From Verrucomicrobia bacterium UBA1211 (GTDB lineage: Bacteria > Verrucomicrobiota > Kiritimatiellia > RFP12 > UBA1067): 15,046 nt of DNA. Position 1 is the first letter of the stretch. Each line of letters opens with the position of its first letter. This document shows, one piece after another, positions 6,701-13,222 of this stretch. The position numbers and the translations under genes are program-made. Where the stretch lies: the NCBI GenBank assembly GCA_002309585.1, contig DBXN01000125.1, positions 1-15,046 of the forward strand, in the 5' to 3' direction. The notes under the pieces were generated by a model. The model ran no database searches. It was given only the letters and a program-made list of their open reading frames with translations, and was not told where the DNA came from.

Positions 6701-9184
6701 CAGGAGGGCGGTACGGTCTGTTCCGGCCCCGCCACCGTTTCGGCGCGGTATCTGCGCTTCCTCTGCAGCGTGAGCCGGCCGGGCACCGAGGCGGGCGGTC
6801 CCAACTGGTACAACACCGGTTTCCAGTTCAGCGAATTCCAGTTGATGCTGGGCGGCAATCCGGTGGCGTGGCCTGCCGGGACGACCTCCACCGCATCGAT
6901 TCCGGGGAGTGGCAACGAGACGGCCGCCAAGATCATCGACGGCGATCTGTCAACCAAGTGGTATTGCAACAGCTTGGGGACCCCCTGTATCATCGACATG
7001 GGCGAGACGGTGGCCTTTGACGGTTACCGCTGGGCGACGGCCAATGACGCGCCCGGGCGGGATCCCTACAACTGGACGCTGGAGATCGGTATCGACGCCG
7101 ATGGCGATATCCAATGGCGGACGATCGATACGCGGGCCGGTTTTCTGTCGACCACAAACCGTCGGACCTGGAATACGCCGGACTTCTCGGTCTCGGCCAG
7201 TCGATCCGACTTTGTCCCGGTCGATTATCCCATCACGGTCGCCGCGGGCGCCTCGTTGACAATCCTCGGGGCGCAGGAGACGCTGGAGAATCTCCAGGCA
7301 GCCGGAACGCTCTTCCTCGATGATGCGGAAGTCACCATCACCGGGAATTCCACGTTGACGGGGAAGGTCTCCGGAGAGGGAATCCTCCGGCTCCAATCCG
7401 ACCAGTCCGTTTTGGGTGGCTTCGTGGCCGACTCGCTCGGTGTCACGATCGTCAACGACGGTGTTGACGCCGAATATCTCATCTCGGGGAGCGGATACAG
7501 CCAGTTGTCCGCCTCCCTCCAGGATGGTGCCGGGCAGCTCGGCCTTCATGTGGAGGGCGATGTGGACCTGCTGTTGAACGGCCGGAATAACACCTATACG
7601 GGCGAGACGGTCATCGAGGGCGGCACGGTCTCGGTCTGCGCCGTGCAAACCGCCCGTTTCATCCGTTTCACTGGGTTGAAGACCAAGGGAAACACCGCCA
7701 ACAACTTCCAGCTCTCCGAGTTCGATCTGATGATGGGCGAGACAAAGGTCGAGTGGCCCGCAGGGACGACCGTCTCCTTCCCGGCGACCATCGGGAAGGC
7801 CGGCGAGGGTCCCGAGATGATCATCGACGGCAATGTCGGAACCAAGATTTACTATCCGGGTAGTATCATGCCGTTGACCATCTCGATGGGGGCGACGGTG
7901 GCTTTTGACGGTTACCGGTGGTTCACGGCGAACGACATGCCGGTCCGGGATTTCGTCAGTTGGACCGTGGAGATCTCCTCGGATGGCACCACCTGGACGG
8001 AGATCGACCGGCAGGAGGATGTCCCGGTGACGGATGACCGGCAGTCGTTGGCGTTCGCCGGTTCGTTCGTCGCGCCGGACACCGGCATCCATACCATTCC
8101 GATTGTCCGGTTTGTCCGGTTTAACGCGATCAAGACCAAGGGTAATGCTACCAGCAACTTCCAGCTCTCCGAGTTCGAATTGCTCTTCAACGGGGAACGG
8201 GTCGCCTGGCCGGAGGGATCCGCCGTCCAGTATGACCAGACCATCACCAATTTCGGCGAGGCTCCCGAGAAACTGATCGACGGCTCCGTGGACACCAAGT
8301 TCTACTTCGGCGGCGGGGTCGGCGCGATGACCTTCGAGTTGGGAAGCCCGATGCCGATTGACGGCTATCAGTGGTACACGGCGAATGACGCCTCCTTCCG
8401 CGATCTGGTCAGCTGGTCGCTGGAGATCAGCGAGGATGGGACAACCTGGACCGAGGTTGATCGGCAGGAAGATGTTTCCATTACGGAGGACCGGAAAGTG
8501 GTGGCGTTCAGCAAGGTCTTTGTGACAGAAGGCCGCGTCAGCAATGCCCTGTCGGACGCTTCAAAGATCGCCCTTATGGGTGGAAACCTGGTGATCAACG
8601 ATGTCGCCGAAACGGTTAGAAGCCTTTCGGGGAGCGGTAATCTGACCTTGACGGGTGAGGGAAAGGTGATCTTCAGTCCGTCCGAGGGTGACCGGGAGTT
8701 CTTCTCCGGGAAGATCAACGGCATCGGTTCGCTGGTCATGAACGGTCAGGGGACCCAGGCGCTGGGCGGCAACATCGGGATGATCGGGACGTTGACCGTG
8801 AAAAACGGCACGTTGGATATCACGGGCGCGGATCTGGGCGGCATCTCCGAGATCGTGCTGTGGGGCGGTCGACTGATCGGTACCGCTTCCACGACGACGG
8901 ATCTCAAGGTGACGTCCCGCGGCGGTGTTTATTCCGCGTCGATCTCGGTCGGCGGGACGCTGACGCTTGACGGTGCGCCGGTTCTGGATATCGACCCCGA
9001 ATCGGGCAAATCCACCCTCCTCTGTTTCCGGTTCGGGAACGCCTCGGAGGAGACCCGCGCGAACTTCCTCAACGCCACCTGCGCGCGCGAACTGCCGCCG
9101 ATCCTGTCCTTCATGCCCCGCATCGCGGGGAGTGACATGATCCTCTCGATCGCGCCTTCCGGAACCCTTATGATTGTCCGGTAA
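3776..9184 (+). CDS. Giant secreted protein with autotransporter-associated beta-strand repeats, PA14-like and F5/8C-like modules
   Basis: 1802 residues. A Sec signal peptide (KR, then a hydrophobic stretch ending AVLA) suggests cleavage after about residue 20. Most of the chain is glycine/threonine-rich repeated beta-strand sequence with the autotransporter-associated repeat signature, seen as KRGSG or like motifs near 352, 735, 826 and 953 and GGTV/GGTL strands elsewhere. Inserted modules are a PA14-like stretch (about 405-540, with GAELVID and AGWHDV) and three related galactose-binding/F5-8C-like modules at about 985-1143, 1289-1437 and 1441-1586, each with R-F/Y-x-RF, FQ-SEF, IDG and DGY-W motifs. 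The likely role is an extracellular beta-helical protein with sugar-binding modules, as adhesin or matrix component. The C-terminus (SGTLMIVR) shows no autotransporter barrel, LPXTG or PEP-CTERM signal. The start is supported by GAGG (3765-3768), seven bases before the ATG. Confidence 0.93.
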   Translation: MKRNVLGVAVFFAGAAAVLASNGTWLSSTVGGEWSSIDSWVDGVIAGNGGVATFSMSAGGQTITSSMSPSLSGFSVSVSGGQDLKFASGTFYMTPSATLFVSSGIAVFENAVISTSDDLIISGEPNARYQFNTAQQIAGRLKLVNGWLRATDDSCLGPALSSYVADAIVMDGGTLQNNSSEGLQVAANRGITVTGNGGYFEAGFINSKIEILSPIVGPGSVMFNYEFSPAILSNPANSYAGDTVIGAFGSGFNAGNDLTVKLGASEVIPHGPGTGILRIAPYSTDYNSEGYLNQSRAPRGILDLNGFTETVNAVSTGTRPVVRSSAPGGKLILAGDSDSDFSGLLEAGATIEKRGSGALRMLGGTISGEIVLKEGTLAAGAEVFQRAGVLTVAGGALTFTAPSGVYEWNGTVESGLYGYPYYGSLKIENRGTRSYRARWYVTEAGTYSFLKSYKGGAELVIDSATIIQDTNPNAYLVVKDVAISAGWHDVSITFSNPDNQDFGASLKNGIMYDEQNGSFTTDEERIRAKMFTDNSGPNLRASGHQSVFSGTLNAETDVTVTVDDTVSALQIAGEITTDPDDPHTVTFQMANGGPLTIGNSYGDTPALITAPIRCESGIVLTDSVWFLNEVPENMTVTPGTILTLDYPGAVANDITLDTFSLRIHDPAVGNGTITVNEGQILRFDTIDLIDGIEVDSPDNPPRTFANNIILNGGELVFTGTGQITMTGTITGTGTVNKYGSGTVTFLGTSTTTPATVYSFKGGVCRFTEASLGDACLWTADGIFANVAGENLTVETNLIRADSGGIQVDGANAVMTISSEIEGRRPISKWGDGILRLTGTTSHSGNLMIHGRGGTLELAKEGDASAVSSIIGIEPGVTVRLAGEGGNQIAERLSVSGGTFDMNGRNETVTILTGSNANSLITNTGTAPAVLTIESGESGSFRGTVSDGNGGLTLVKRGSGVQTLSETVLANSGLDVQEGGTVCSGPATVSARYLRFLCSVSRPGTEAGGPNWYNTGFQFSEFQLMLGGNPVAWPAGTTSTASIPGSGNETAAKIIDGDLSTKWYCNSLGTPCIIDMGETVAFDGYRWATANDAPGRDPYNWTLEIGIDADGDIQWRTIDTRAGFLSTTNRRTWNTPDFSVSASRSDFVPVDYPITVAAGASLTILGAQETLENLQAAGTLFLDDAEVTITGNSTLTGKVSGEGILRLQSDQSVLGGFVADSLGVTIVNDGVDAEYLISGSGYSQLSASLQDGAGQLGLHVEGDVDLLLNGRNNTYTGETVIEGGTVSVCAVQTARFIRFTGLKTKGNTANNFQLSEFDLMMGETKVEWPAGTTVSFPATIGKAGEGPEMIIDGNVGTKIYYPGSIMPLTISMGATVAFDGYRWFTANDMPVRDFVSWTVEISSDGTTWTEIDRQEDVPVTDDRQSLAFAGSFVAPDTGIHTIPIVRFVRFNAIKTKGNATSNFQLSEFELLFNGERVAWPEGSAVQYDQTITNFGEAPEKLIDGSVDTKFYFGGGVGAMTFELGSPMPIDGYQWYTANDASFRDLVSWSLEISEDGTTWTEVDRQEDVSITEDRKVVAFSKVFVTEGRVSNALSDASKIALMGGNLVINDVAETVRSLSGSGNLTLTGEGKVIFSPSEGDREFFSGKINGIGSLVMNGQGTQALGGNIGMIGTLTVKNGTLDITGADLGGISEIVLWGGRLIGTASTTTDLKVTSRGGVYSASISVGGTLTLDGAPVLDIDPESGKSTLLCFRFGNASEETRANFLNATCARELPPILSFMPRIAGSDMILSIAPSGTLMIVR
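7655..8560 (+). repeat. 453-bp tandem duplication inside the giant protein gene
   Basis: Two adjacent F5/8C-like modules are offset by exactly 453 bp (151 codons). A 24-bp identical block occurs at 7702-7725 and 8155-8178, and an 11-bp block (AAGACCAAGGG) at 7679-7689 and 8132-8142, both with the same offset. The first module (from about 6731) is related in protein but clearly more diverged. This indicates a duplication within the gene that is younger than the first module's split. Confidence 0.8.
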
Positions 9185-9220
9185 AATCCCGTCCGCGTGA
9201 ACGCGGGGTAGGGGTTAAAC

Positions 9221-9258
9221 ACATGCCGCTTGTCTTTGGACATGCGGCATGTTTTTTT
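9221..9258 (+). terminator. Rho-independent terminator of the giant secreted protein gene
   Basis: ACATGCCGC (9221-9229) pairs perfectly with GCGGCATGT (9244-9252) across a 14-nt loop, and seven T residues occupy 9252-9258. It lies 37 bp past the stop codon. It should isolate the secreted protein gene from the oxidoreductase operon downstream. Confidence 0.9.
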
Positions 9259-9459
9259 GAAGACCTGAATGGCGCAGATTCATCGTCCATGATGGTTGAA
9301 AACACCGATGTTAAACAACTTTTCGTGTTCGCGCGGGCTCACTCGCCCGCGTTCCTCTTCACGTTGTTTTGACCCGTTGTTTGGGTCGCTTCCCAATCCC
9401 CGGTCGGCATGGGTGAAAATCACTGATGCGCCGCCGTGTTTCCAAAGCTGACGATCCGC
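9259..9459. other. Non-coding intergenic stretch with an extended inverted repeat
   Basis: I see no credible gene here. A nested inverted repeat spans 9313-9369: AAACAA/TTGTTT outside, CGTG (9324-9327) with CACG (9360-9363), and a perfect 7-bp inner stem CGCGGGC (9332-9338) with GCCCGCG (9345-9351) around a 6-nt loop. A second small hairpin, GACCC (9371-9375) with GGGTC (9383-9387), follows directly. The structures end upstream of the operon promoter, so they would not be in that transcript unless an earlier start exists. A small RNA or protein-binding site is possible, but nothing proves it. Confidence 0.4.
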
Positions 9460-9488
9460 TTGTCTTTGGCCCTGCGAACTGCTACACT
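9460..9488 (+). promoter_or_regulatory. Predicted promoter of the 2-oxoacid:ferredoxin oxidoreductase operon
   Basis: TTGTCT (9460-9465) and TACACT (9483-9488) lie 17 bp apart. The start is predicted near 9495, giving a leader of about 47 nt before the ATG at 9542. That leader holds a small hairpin, TCCTTA (9501-9506) with TAAGGA (9513-9518), followed by the Shine-Dalgarno AAGGAG (9529-9534). Confidence 0.6.
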
Positions 9489-9541
9489 ATTTGTTTCATT
9501 TCCTTAGGGAAATAAGGATTCCGAGTTGAAGGAGAGATACG

Positions 9542-9781
9542 ATGCCTGGTCAAGAAGGTGCGGCGGGTGCGGCGTTGCCGAGACCCGTGATTGATGCGGA
9601 TGAATGCAAGAGTTGCGGACGGTGTGTCCAAGCCTGTCCGAAAAAGTGTCTGAAGATAGAAAACCGGCTGAACCGGCGCGGGGTTGCGCCGGCGGCGTAT
9701 GTGGGCGAAGGGTGCATCGGGTGCGCGATTTGCTTTTATAACTGCCCCGAACCGTATGCCATCACTGTGCTGAAACCGTAG
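9542..9781 (+). CDS. 2-oxoacid:ferredoxin oxidoreductase, delta (2x[4Fe-4S] ferredoxin) subunit
   Basis: A 79-residue ferredoxin-like protein with two complete cysteine motifs: C22-x2-C25-x2-C28-x3-C32-P and C58-x2-C61-x2-C64-x3-C68-P. Each should coordinate one [4Fe-4S] cluster. In 2-oxoacid:ferredoxin oxidoreductases this small subunit relays electrons from the TPP site to external ferredoxin; its size and cluster spacing fit the delta subunit. It is the first gene of the operon, 16 bp before the alpha-subunit gene. AAGGAG (9529-9534) lies seven bases before the ATG. A free-standing ferredoxin is the alternative reading, but the gene order makes the subunit role much more likely. Confidence 0.9.
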   Translation: MPGQEGAAGAALPRPVIDADECKSCGRCVQACPKKCLKIENRLNRRGVAPAAYVGEGCIGCAICFYNCPEPYAITVLKP

Positions 9782-9797
9782 CGAGAGGACGAGGACG

Positions 9798-10847
9798 ATG
9801 ACGAAGTTTGTCAAAGGAAACGAGGCTGTGGTGATCGGCGCGCTCTATGCCGGGTGCGATGTCTATTTTGGTTACCCCATCACGCCGGCGAGCGAGATCG
9901 CCCACGCGGCGGCCAAGTGGTTCCCTTCGGTGGGGCGCGAGTTTCTGCAGGCCGAGTGCGAAACGGACTCCATCAATATGCTTTACGGCGCGGCGGCGGC
10001 GGGCCGGCTGACGATGACCGCGACCTCCGGTCCCGGCATGAGCCTGATGCAGGAGGGGATCTCCTACATGGCGGGCGCGAACCTGCCGGGCGTGATTGTG
10101 AATGTGATGCGCGCGGGTCCGGGTTTGGGCAACGTCTATCCGGAGCAGGGGGACTACAACCAGGCGGTGAAGGGCGGCGGCCACGGGAATTACCGGTGCG
10201 TGGTTCTGGCGCCGGCCAGCGTGCAGGAGATGTGCGACCTGACGTTTGACGCCTTCGCGCTCGCGTTCAAATACATGACGCCCGCGATCGTGCTGGCGGA
10301 CGGGCTCCAGGGGCAGATGATGGAGACGCTGGTCTTGCCGGAGAAAGAGGCGGAGCGGCCCGACACCACATCTTGGGCGGTTCACGGTACCCCCGAGACC
10401 CGGAAGAATCTGATCACCTCCATTTACCTCGACGCGCCCGCCCAGGAGGCGCACAACCTCCGGCTTCAGGCGAAATACGCGAAGATGTCCGAGGATGTCC
10501 GGAGCGAGCGGTATCTCTGCGATGACGCCGATCTGGTGCTGGTCGCCTACGGCATCTGCAGCCGGATCGCGCGGACCGCCGCCGAGATGTTGCGGAAACA
10601 GGGCATCAAGGCGGGCGTCTTCCGTCCCGTCACCCTGAGTCCCTTCCCCGCCCGTGCGATGGCCGAGACGCTTACCGGACGCAAGGCGATGGTGGTTGAG
10701 TTGAGCGCCGGGCAGTTCCGCGATGACGTGCTGCTCCATTTGGCGCTGGAGGGCCGGTATCAGCCGGTCGCGCTCTGCAACCGGATGGGCGGTATGGTGG
10801 TTTCGGTGGACGAGGTGATTGCCGCCGCCGTCAAGCTGATGGCATAA
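9798..10847 (+). CDS. vorB: 2-oxoacid:ferredoxin oxidoreductase alpha subunit, VorB type
   Basis: 349 residues, the usual length of the alpha subunit. The N-terminal domain carries KGNEAVVIGAL, the GYPITPASE motif (25-33; the Thr-Pro segment contacts substrate in this family), SGPG (77-80), LMQEGISYMAGANLP and VKGGGHGNY. The C-terminal domain (about 230-349) shows the expected LVAYG...ARTA, FRPVTLSPFP and NRMGG features. Closest remembered relatives are proteins annotated 3-methyl-2-oxobutanoate dehydrogenase subunit VorB, which oxidise branched-chain 2-oxoacids to acyl-CoA with ferredoxin as acceptor. Substrate choice (2-oxoisovalerate or 2-oxoglutarate) cannot be settled from sequence alone. 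AGG (9792-9794) is very close to the ATG, and GAGAGG (9783-9788) lies nine bases upstream. It is cytoplasmic and pairs with the fused beta-gamma protein encoded next. Confidence 0.92.
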   Translation: MTKFVKGNEAVVIGALYAGCDVYFGYPITPASEIAHAAAKWFPSVGREFLQAECETDSINMLYGAAAAGRLTMTATSGPGMSLMQEGISYMAGANLPGVIVNVMRAGPGLGNVYPEQGDYNQAVKGGGHGNYRCVVLAPASVQEMCDLTFDAFALAFKYMTPAIVLADGLQGQMMETLVLPEKEAERPDTTSWAVHGTPETRKNLITSIYLDAPAQEAHNLRLQAKYAKMSEDVRSERYLCDDADLVLVAYGICSRIARTAAEMLRKQGIKAGVFRPVTLSPFPARAMAETLTGRKAMVVELSAGQFRDDVLLHLALEGRYQPVALCNRMGGMVVSVDEVIAAAVKLMA

Positions 10848-10871
10848 CCGACGGCGCGAAAGGATCTTGAG

Positions 10872-12290
10872 ATGACAGAGAAGAAGACGTTGGGCATGTA
10901 CGATTCGTTCGTCCGCAGCGGGCGGGAGACCCGTTCGACGCACTACTGCGCGGGATGCGGGCACGGGATCATCCACAAGCTGCTCACCGAGGCGATGGTC
11001 GAATTGGGGCTTCAGGACCGGACGATCATCGTGAACCCGATCGGCTGCGGCGTGTTCGGCTACTACTACTGGGATTGCGGAAACGTCGGAGCGGCGCACG
11101 GGCGCGCGGCGGCGTTGGGAACGGCGATCAACCGGAGCCGGAAAGACGCGGTCGTGATCTCCTATCAGGGCGATGGCGACTTGGCGGCGATCGGTTTCAA
11201 CGCCACCTTCCAGGCCGCCAACCGCGGTGAGCACATGGCGGTGATCTTCGTAAACAACGCAATCTACGGCATGACGGGCGGACAGATGGCTCCGACCACG
11301 CTGGAGGGCATGAAGACCAAGACCTCGCCGTTCGGGCGGGATCCGCTGACCGCCGGTTTTCCGATGCACATCTGCGAGGTGCTGAACCAGCTCCGCGCTC
11401 CGGTCTATATCGCGCGGGTCTCGGTGGCGGACACCAAGCGGATCATGCAGGCGAAGCAGGCGATCCGCAAGGCGCTGGAGATCCAGCGGGACGGCAAGGG
11501 GTATGCGTTTGTCGAGGTGATCTCGCCGTGTCCCACCAATCTGGGCGTAGATCCGTTGAAGGCGGCGCAGTTCTGCATCGATCAGATGGAGAAGGAGTAT
11601 CCGCTGGGCGTGGTGCGTGACAACAGCGCCACGGCCGAACCGCGGAAACCGGATGAGGCGAAGCCGACGCCGAAGGCCTTCTTTGAGGAGGATGCCCATC
11701 AGGCGCCCCCCGCCGAGGTCGATCCCTCCGCGCGGGAGTTGCGGCTTAAGTTCGCCGGCGCGGGCGGGCAGGGGATTTTGAGTTTGGGCATCTGCGTGGC
11801 CGAGGCGGCGCGGCTGGAGAAACGGTTCACCTCGTGGTATCCGAGCTACGGACCCGAGCAGCGCGGCGGTTCCGCCTCCTGTTCGGTGGTCATTTCGGGT
11901 ACGCCGATCGGTTCGCCGGCGGTGGACCATCCGGATGTGCTGGTCTGCATGAACCAGCCGTCGTATGAGCGGTTTGTGAAGGATGTGAACCCCGGCGGAA
12001 TCGTCATCGTCGATGCGACGGTGCCGTTGAACGTCCCCGCGCCGGATGGGGTGCGGGTCTTCGCGATGCCGGCGATCGACCTCTCGATCCGGCTGGGCGT
12101 CCCGAAGGCGGCGAACACGATGATGCTGGCGGCGCTGCTGAAGCTCAACGCGACCGGCCTGAAGCGGGACCATCTGCTTGCGGCCCTTTACGCCAGTTTC
12201 GCGAAGAAACCCGCGTTGATCGAGAAGAACCGGGTGTTGGTCGAAGAGGCCGAAAAGTGGATCGCGGAAAACATGAAGGAGGAGTGTTAA
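10872..12290 (+). CDS. 2-oxoacid:ferredoxin oxidoreductase, fused beta (TPP-binding) and gamma subunits
   Basis: 472 residues in two parts. Residues about 20-240 are the TPP-binding beta subunit: CAGCGHG (26-32), NPIGCGVFGYYY, and the TPP/Mg motif GDGD (100-103) followed by NN (128-129) and IYGMTGGQ. A charged, Pro/Ala-rich linker (about 240-286) follows. Residues about 288-472 are the gamma subunit, with the nucleotide-fold-like FAGAGGQGI (294-302), the YGPEQRGG stretch and an ANTMMLAALL helix. Beta and gamma are separate proteins in many homologous complexes. With the upstream delta and alpha genes all four functions are present, so the operon encodes a complete enzyme. AAAGGA (10859-10864) is seven bases before the ATG. 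There is no sign of a frameshift at the junction, because the frame and linker are continuous. Confidence 0.93.
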   Translation: MTEKKTLGMYDSFVRSGRETRSTHYCAGCGHGIIHKLLTEAMVELGLQDRTIIVNPIGCGVFGYYYWDCGNVGAAHGRAAALGTAINRSRKDAVVISYQGDGDLAAIGFNATFQAANRGEHMAVIFVNNAIYGMTGGQMAPTTLEGMKTKTSPFGRDPLTAGFPMHICEVLNQLRAPVYIARVSVADTKRIMQAKQAIRKALEIQRDGKGYAFVEVISPCPTNLGVDPLKAAQFCIDQMEKEYPLGVVRDNSATAEPRKPDEAKPTPKAFFEEDAHQAPPAEVDPSARELRLKFAGAGGQGILSLGICVAEAARLEKRFTSWYPSYGPEQRGGSASCSVVISGTPIGSPAVDHPDVLVCMNQPSYERFVKDVNPGGIVIVDATVPLNVPAPDGVRVFAMPAIDLSIRLGVPKAANTMMLAALLKLNATGLKRDHLLAALYASFAKKPALIEKNRVLVEEAEKWIAENMKEEC

Positions 12291-12293
12291 GCG

Positions 12294-13214
12294 ATGCAGC
12301 GGATATTTGTGAACGGACAGCCGGTTTCACCGGAATCCATCCAATTTGAACTGGAGCGGCTGATTCATTTCTACGCCCAGCACGGGATGCCGGAGGATCA
12401 GATCCGGAAACAGTTGCCCCAGCTGCAGAAGCAGGCGACCGACCAGGCGGTCGGGTCGCTTCTGCTGATGGCGGAGGCGAACCGGCTGGATATCCCCGTG
12501 GGCGAGGATGAGATCGACCTGCAGGTCCAGACGATCATCAAACAGATCGGCGGGCAGGAGGCGTTCGACAAGGCGTTGGCCGAACGGAAGACCTCCTTGG
12601 CCGATTTTCGTCAGCAGCTGAAACGCGGCCGTCGCGTGGACAAGCTGGTCGAGCGGGTGACGTCCGGCGCCAAGGATCCGACCGAGGCGGAAATCCGCCA
12701 GCACTTCGAGGACCACCGTTCGGAGTATGAGAAGGGCGAGCGGGTGTTGGCCCAGCACATCCTGATCACGCCGGATGGCGATACCGCCACATCCAAGGCT
12801 GAGGCACGGGAGAAAATCACCGCGATCCGCCGCCGGATCGTCGAAGAGGGCAAGAGTTTTTCCGATGAGGCCGCCGCGCACTCCATGTGTCCGAGCGGGA
12901 AAGAGGGCGGAAGCCTGGGGTGGTTCAGCCGGGGTATGATGGTGCCGGAGTTCGACAAGGCCGCTTTCTCGATGCGGGACGGTGAGGTCAGCGACATCAT
13001 CGAGACGCAGTTCGGCTACCACATCATCTACAAAACGGCGCACGAGGATGCCAGCGAGGCGGACTTTGACGAGGTGCGCGAGCAGATCCGCGATTTCCTG
13101 CGCCACAATCGCAAGGGCGAGCTCATGGCGGCCTTTGTGAATGAATTGCGTTCAAAAGCGAACATTGAGGTGAAAGACGACGGCCGTTCGGCTGCCTGCC
13201 ATTGCCACGGGTGA
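12294..13214 (+). CDS. Parvulin-type (PpiC/SurA-like) peptidyl-prolyl cis-trans isomerase
   Basis: 306 residues. Residues ~1-145 are helical and SurA_N/trigger-like, with many Gln/Glu/Arg. Residues ~148-250 form a rotamase domain with the family signatures QHILI (154-158), F-S-D-EAA-HS, GGSLGWFSRG, M-PEFDKAAF and FGYHIIY. The enzyme should catalyse prolyl isomerisation and assist folding. Unlike periplasmic SurA or PrsA it has no signal peptide or lipobox: the N-terminus MQRIFVNGQPV is polar, so it is probably cytoplasmic. The chain ends C302-H-C304-H-G, a possible metal- or redox-sensitive tail. It starts only 3 bp after the beta-gamma stop, and its AAGGAGGAG (12276-12284) lies inside the end of that gene, which suggests translational coupling. 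A role in maturing the oxidoreductase is inference from context. Confidence 0.9.
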   Translation: MQRIFVNGQPVSPESIQFELERLIHFYAQHGMPEDQIRKQLPQLQKQATDQAVGSLLLMAEANRLDIPVGEDEIDLQVQTIIKQIGGQEAFDKALAERKTSLADFRQQLKRGRRVDKLVERVTSGAKDPTEAEIRQHFEDHRSEYEKGERVLAQHILITPDGDTATSKAEAREKITAIRRRIVEEGKSFSDEAAAHSMCPSGKEGGSLGWFSRGMMVPEFDKAAFSMRDGEVSDIIETQFGYHIIYKTAHEDASEADFDEVREQIRDFLRHNRKGELMAAFVNELRSKANIEVKDDGRSAACHCHG

Positions 13215-13222
13215 GGGCGGAA

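Noticed and set aside
6950..8092. 380-codon minus-strand open frame
   Set aside because: Antisense to the F5/8C-like modules, with the same biased composition; no domain seen.
3776..9184. Classical type V autotransporter with C-terminal barrel
   Set aside because: The last ~200 residues lack the amphipathic strand pattern and terminal aromatic residue of a barrel, so only the passenger-type repeats are supported.
9762..12173. 803-codon open frame on the minus strand
   Set aside because: It lies fully antisense to vorB and the beta-gamma gene, which have clear family motifs. The translation is Arg/His-rich and low in complexity, as expected from the shadow of GC-rich coding DNA.
13202..13222. 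TTG start for hemL giving seven more residues
   Set aside because: It overlaps the isomerase gene and lacks a well-placed Shine-Dalgarno. The ATG at 13223 has one and fits family length.
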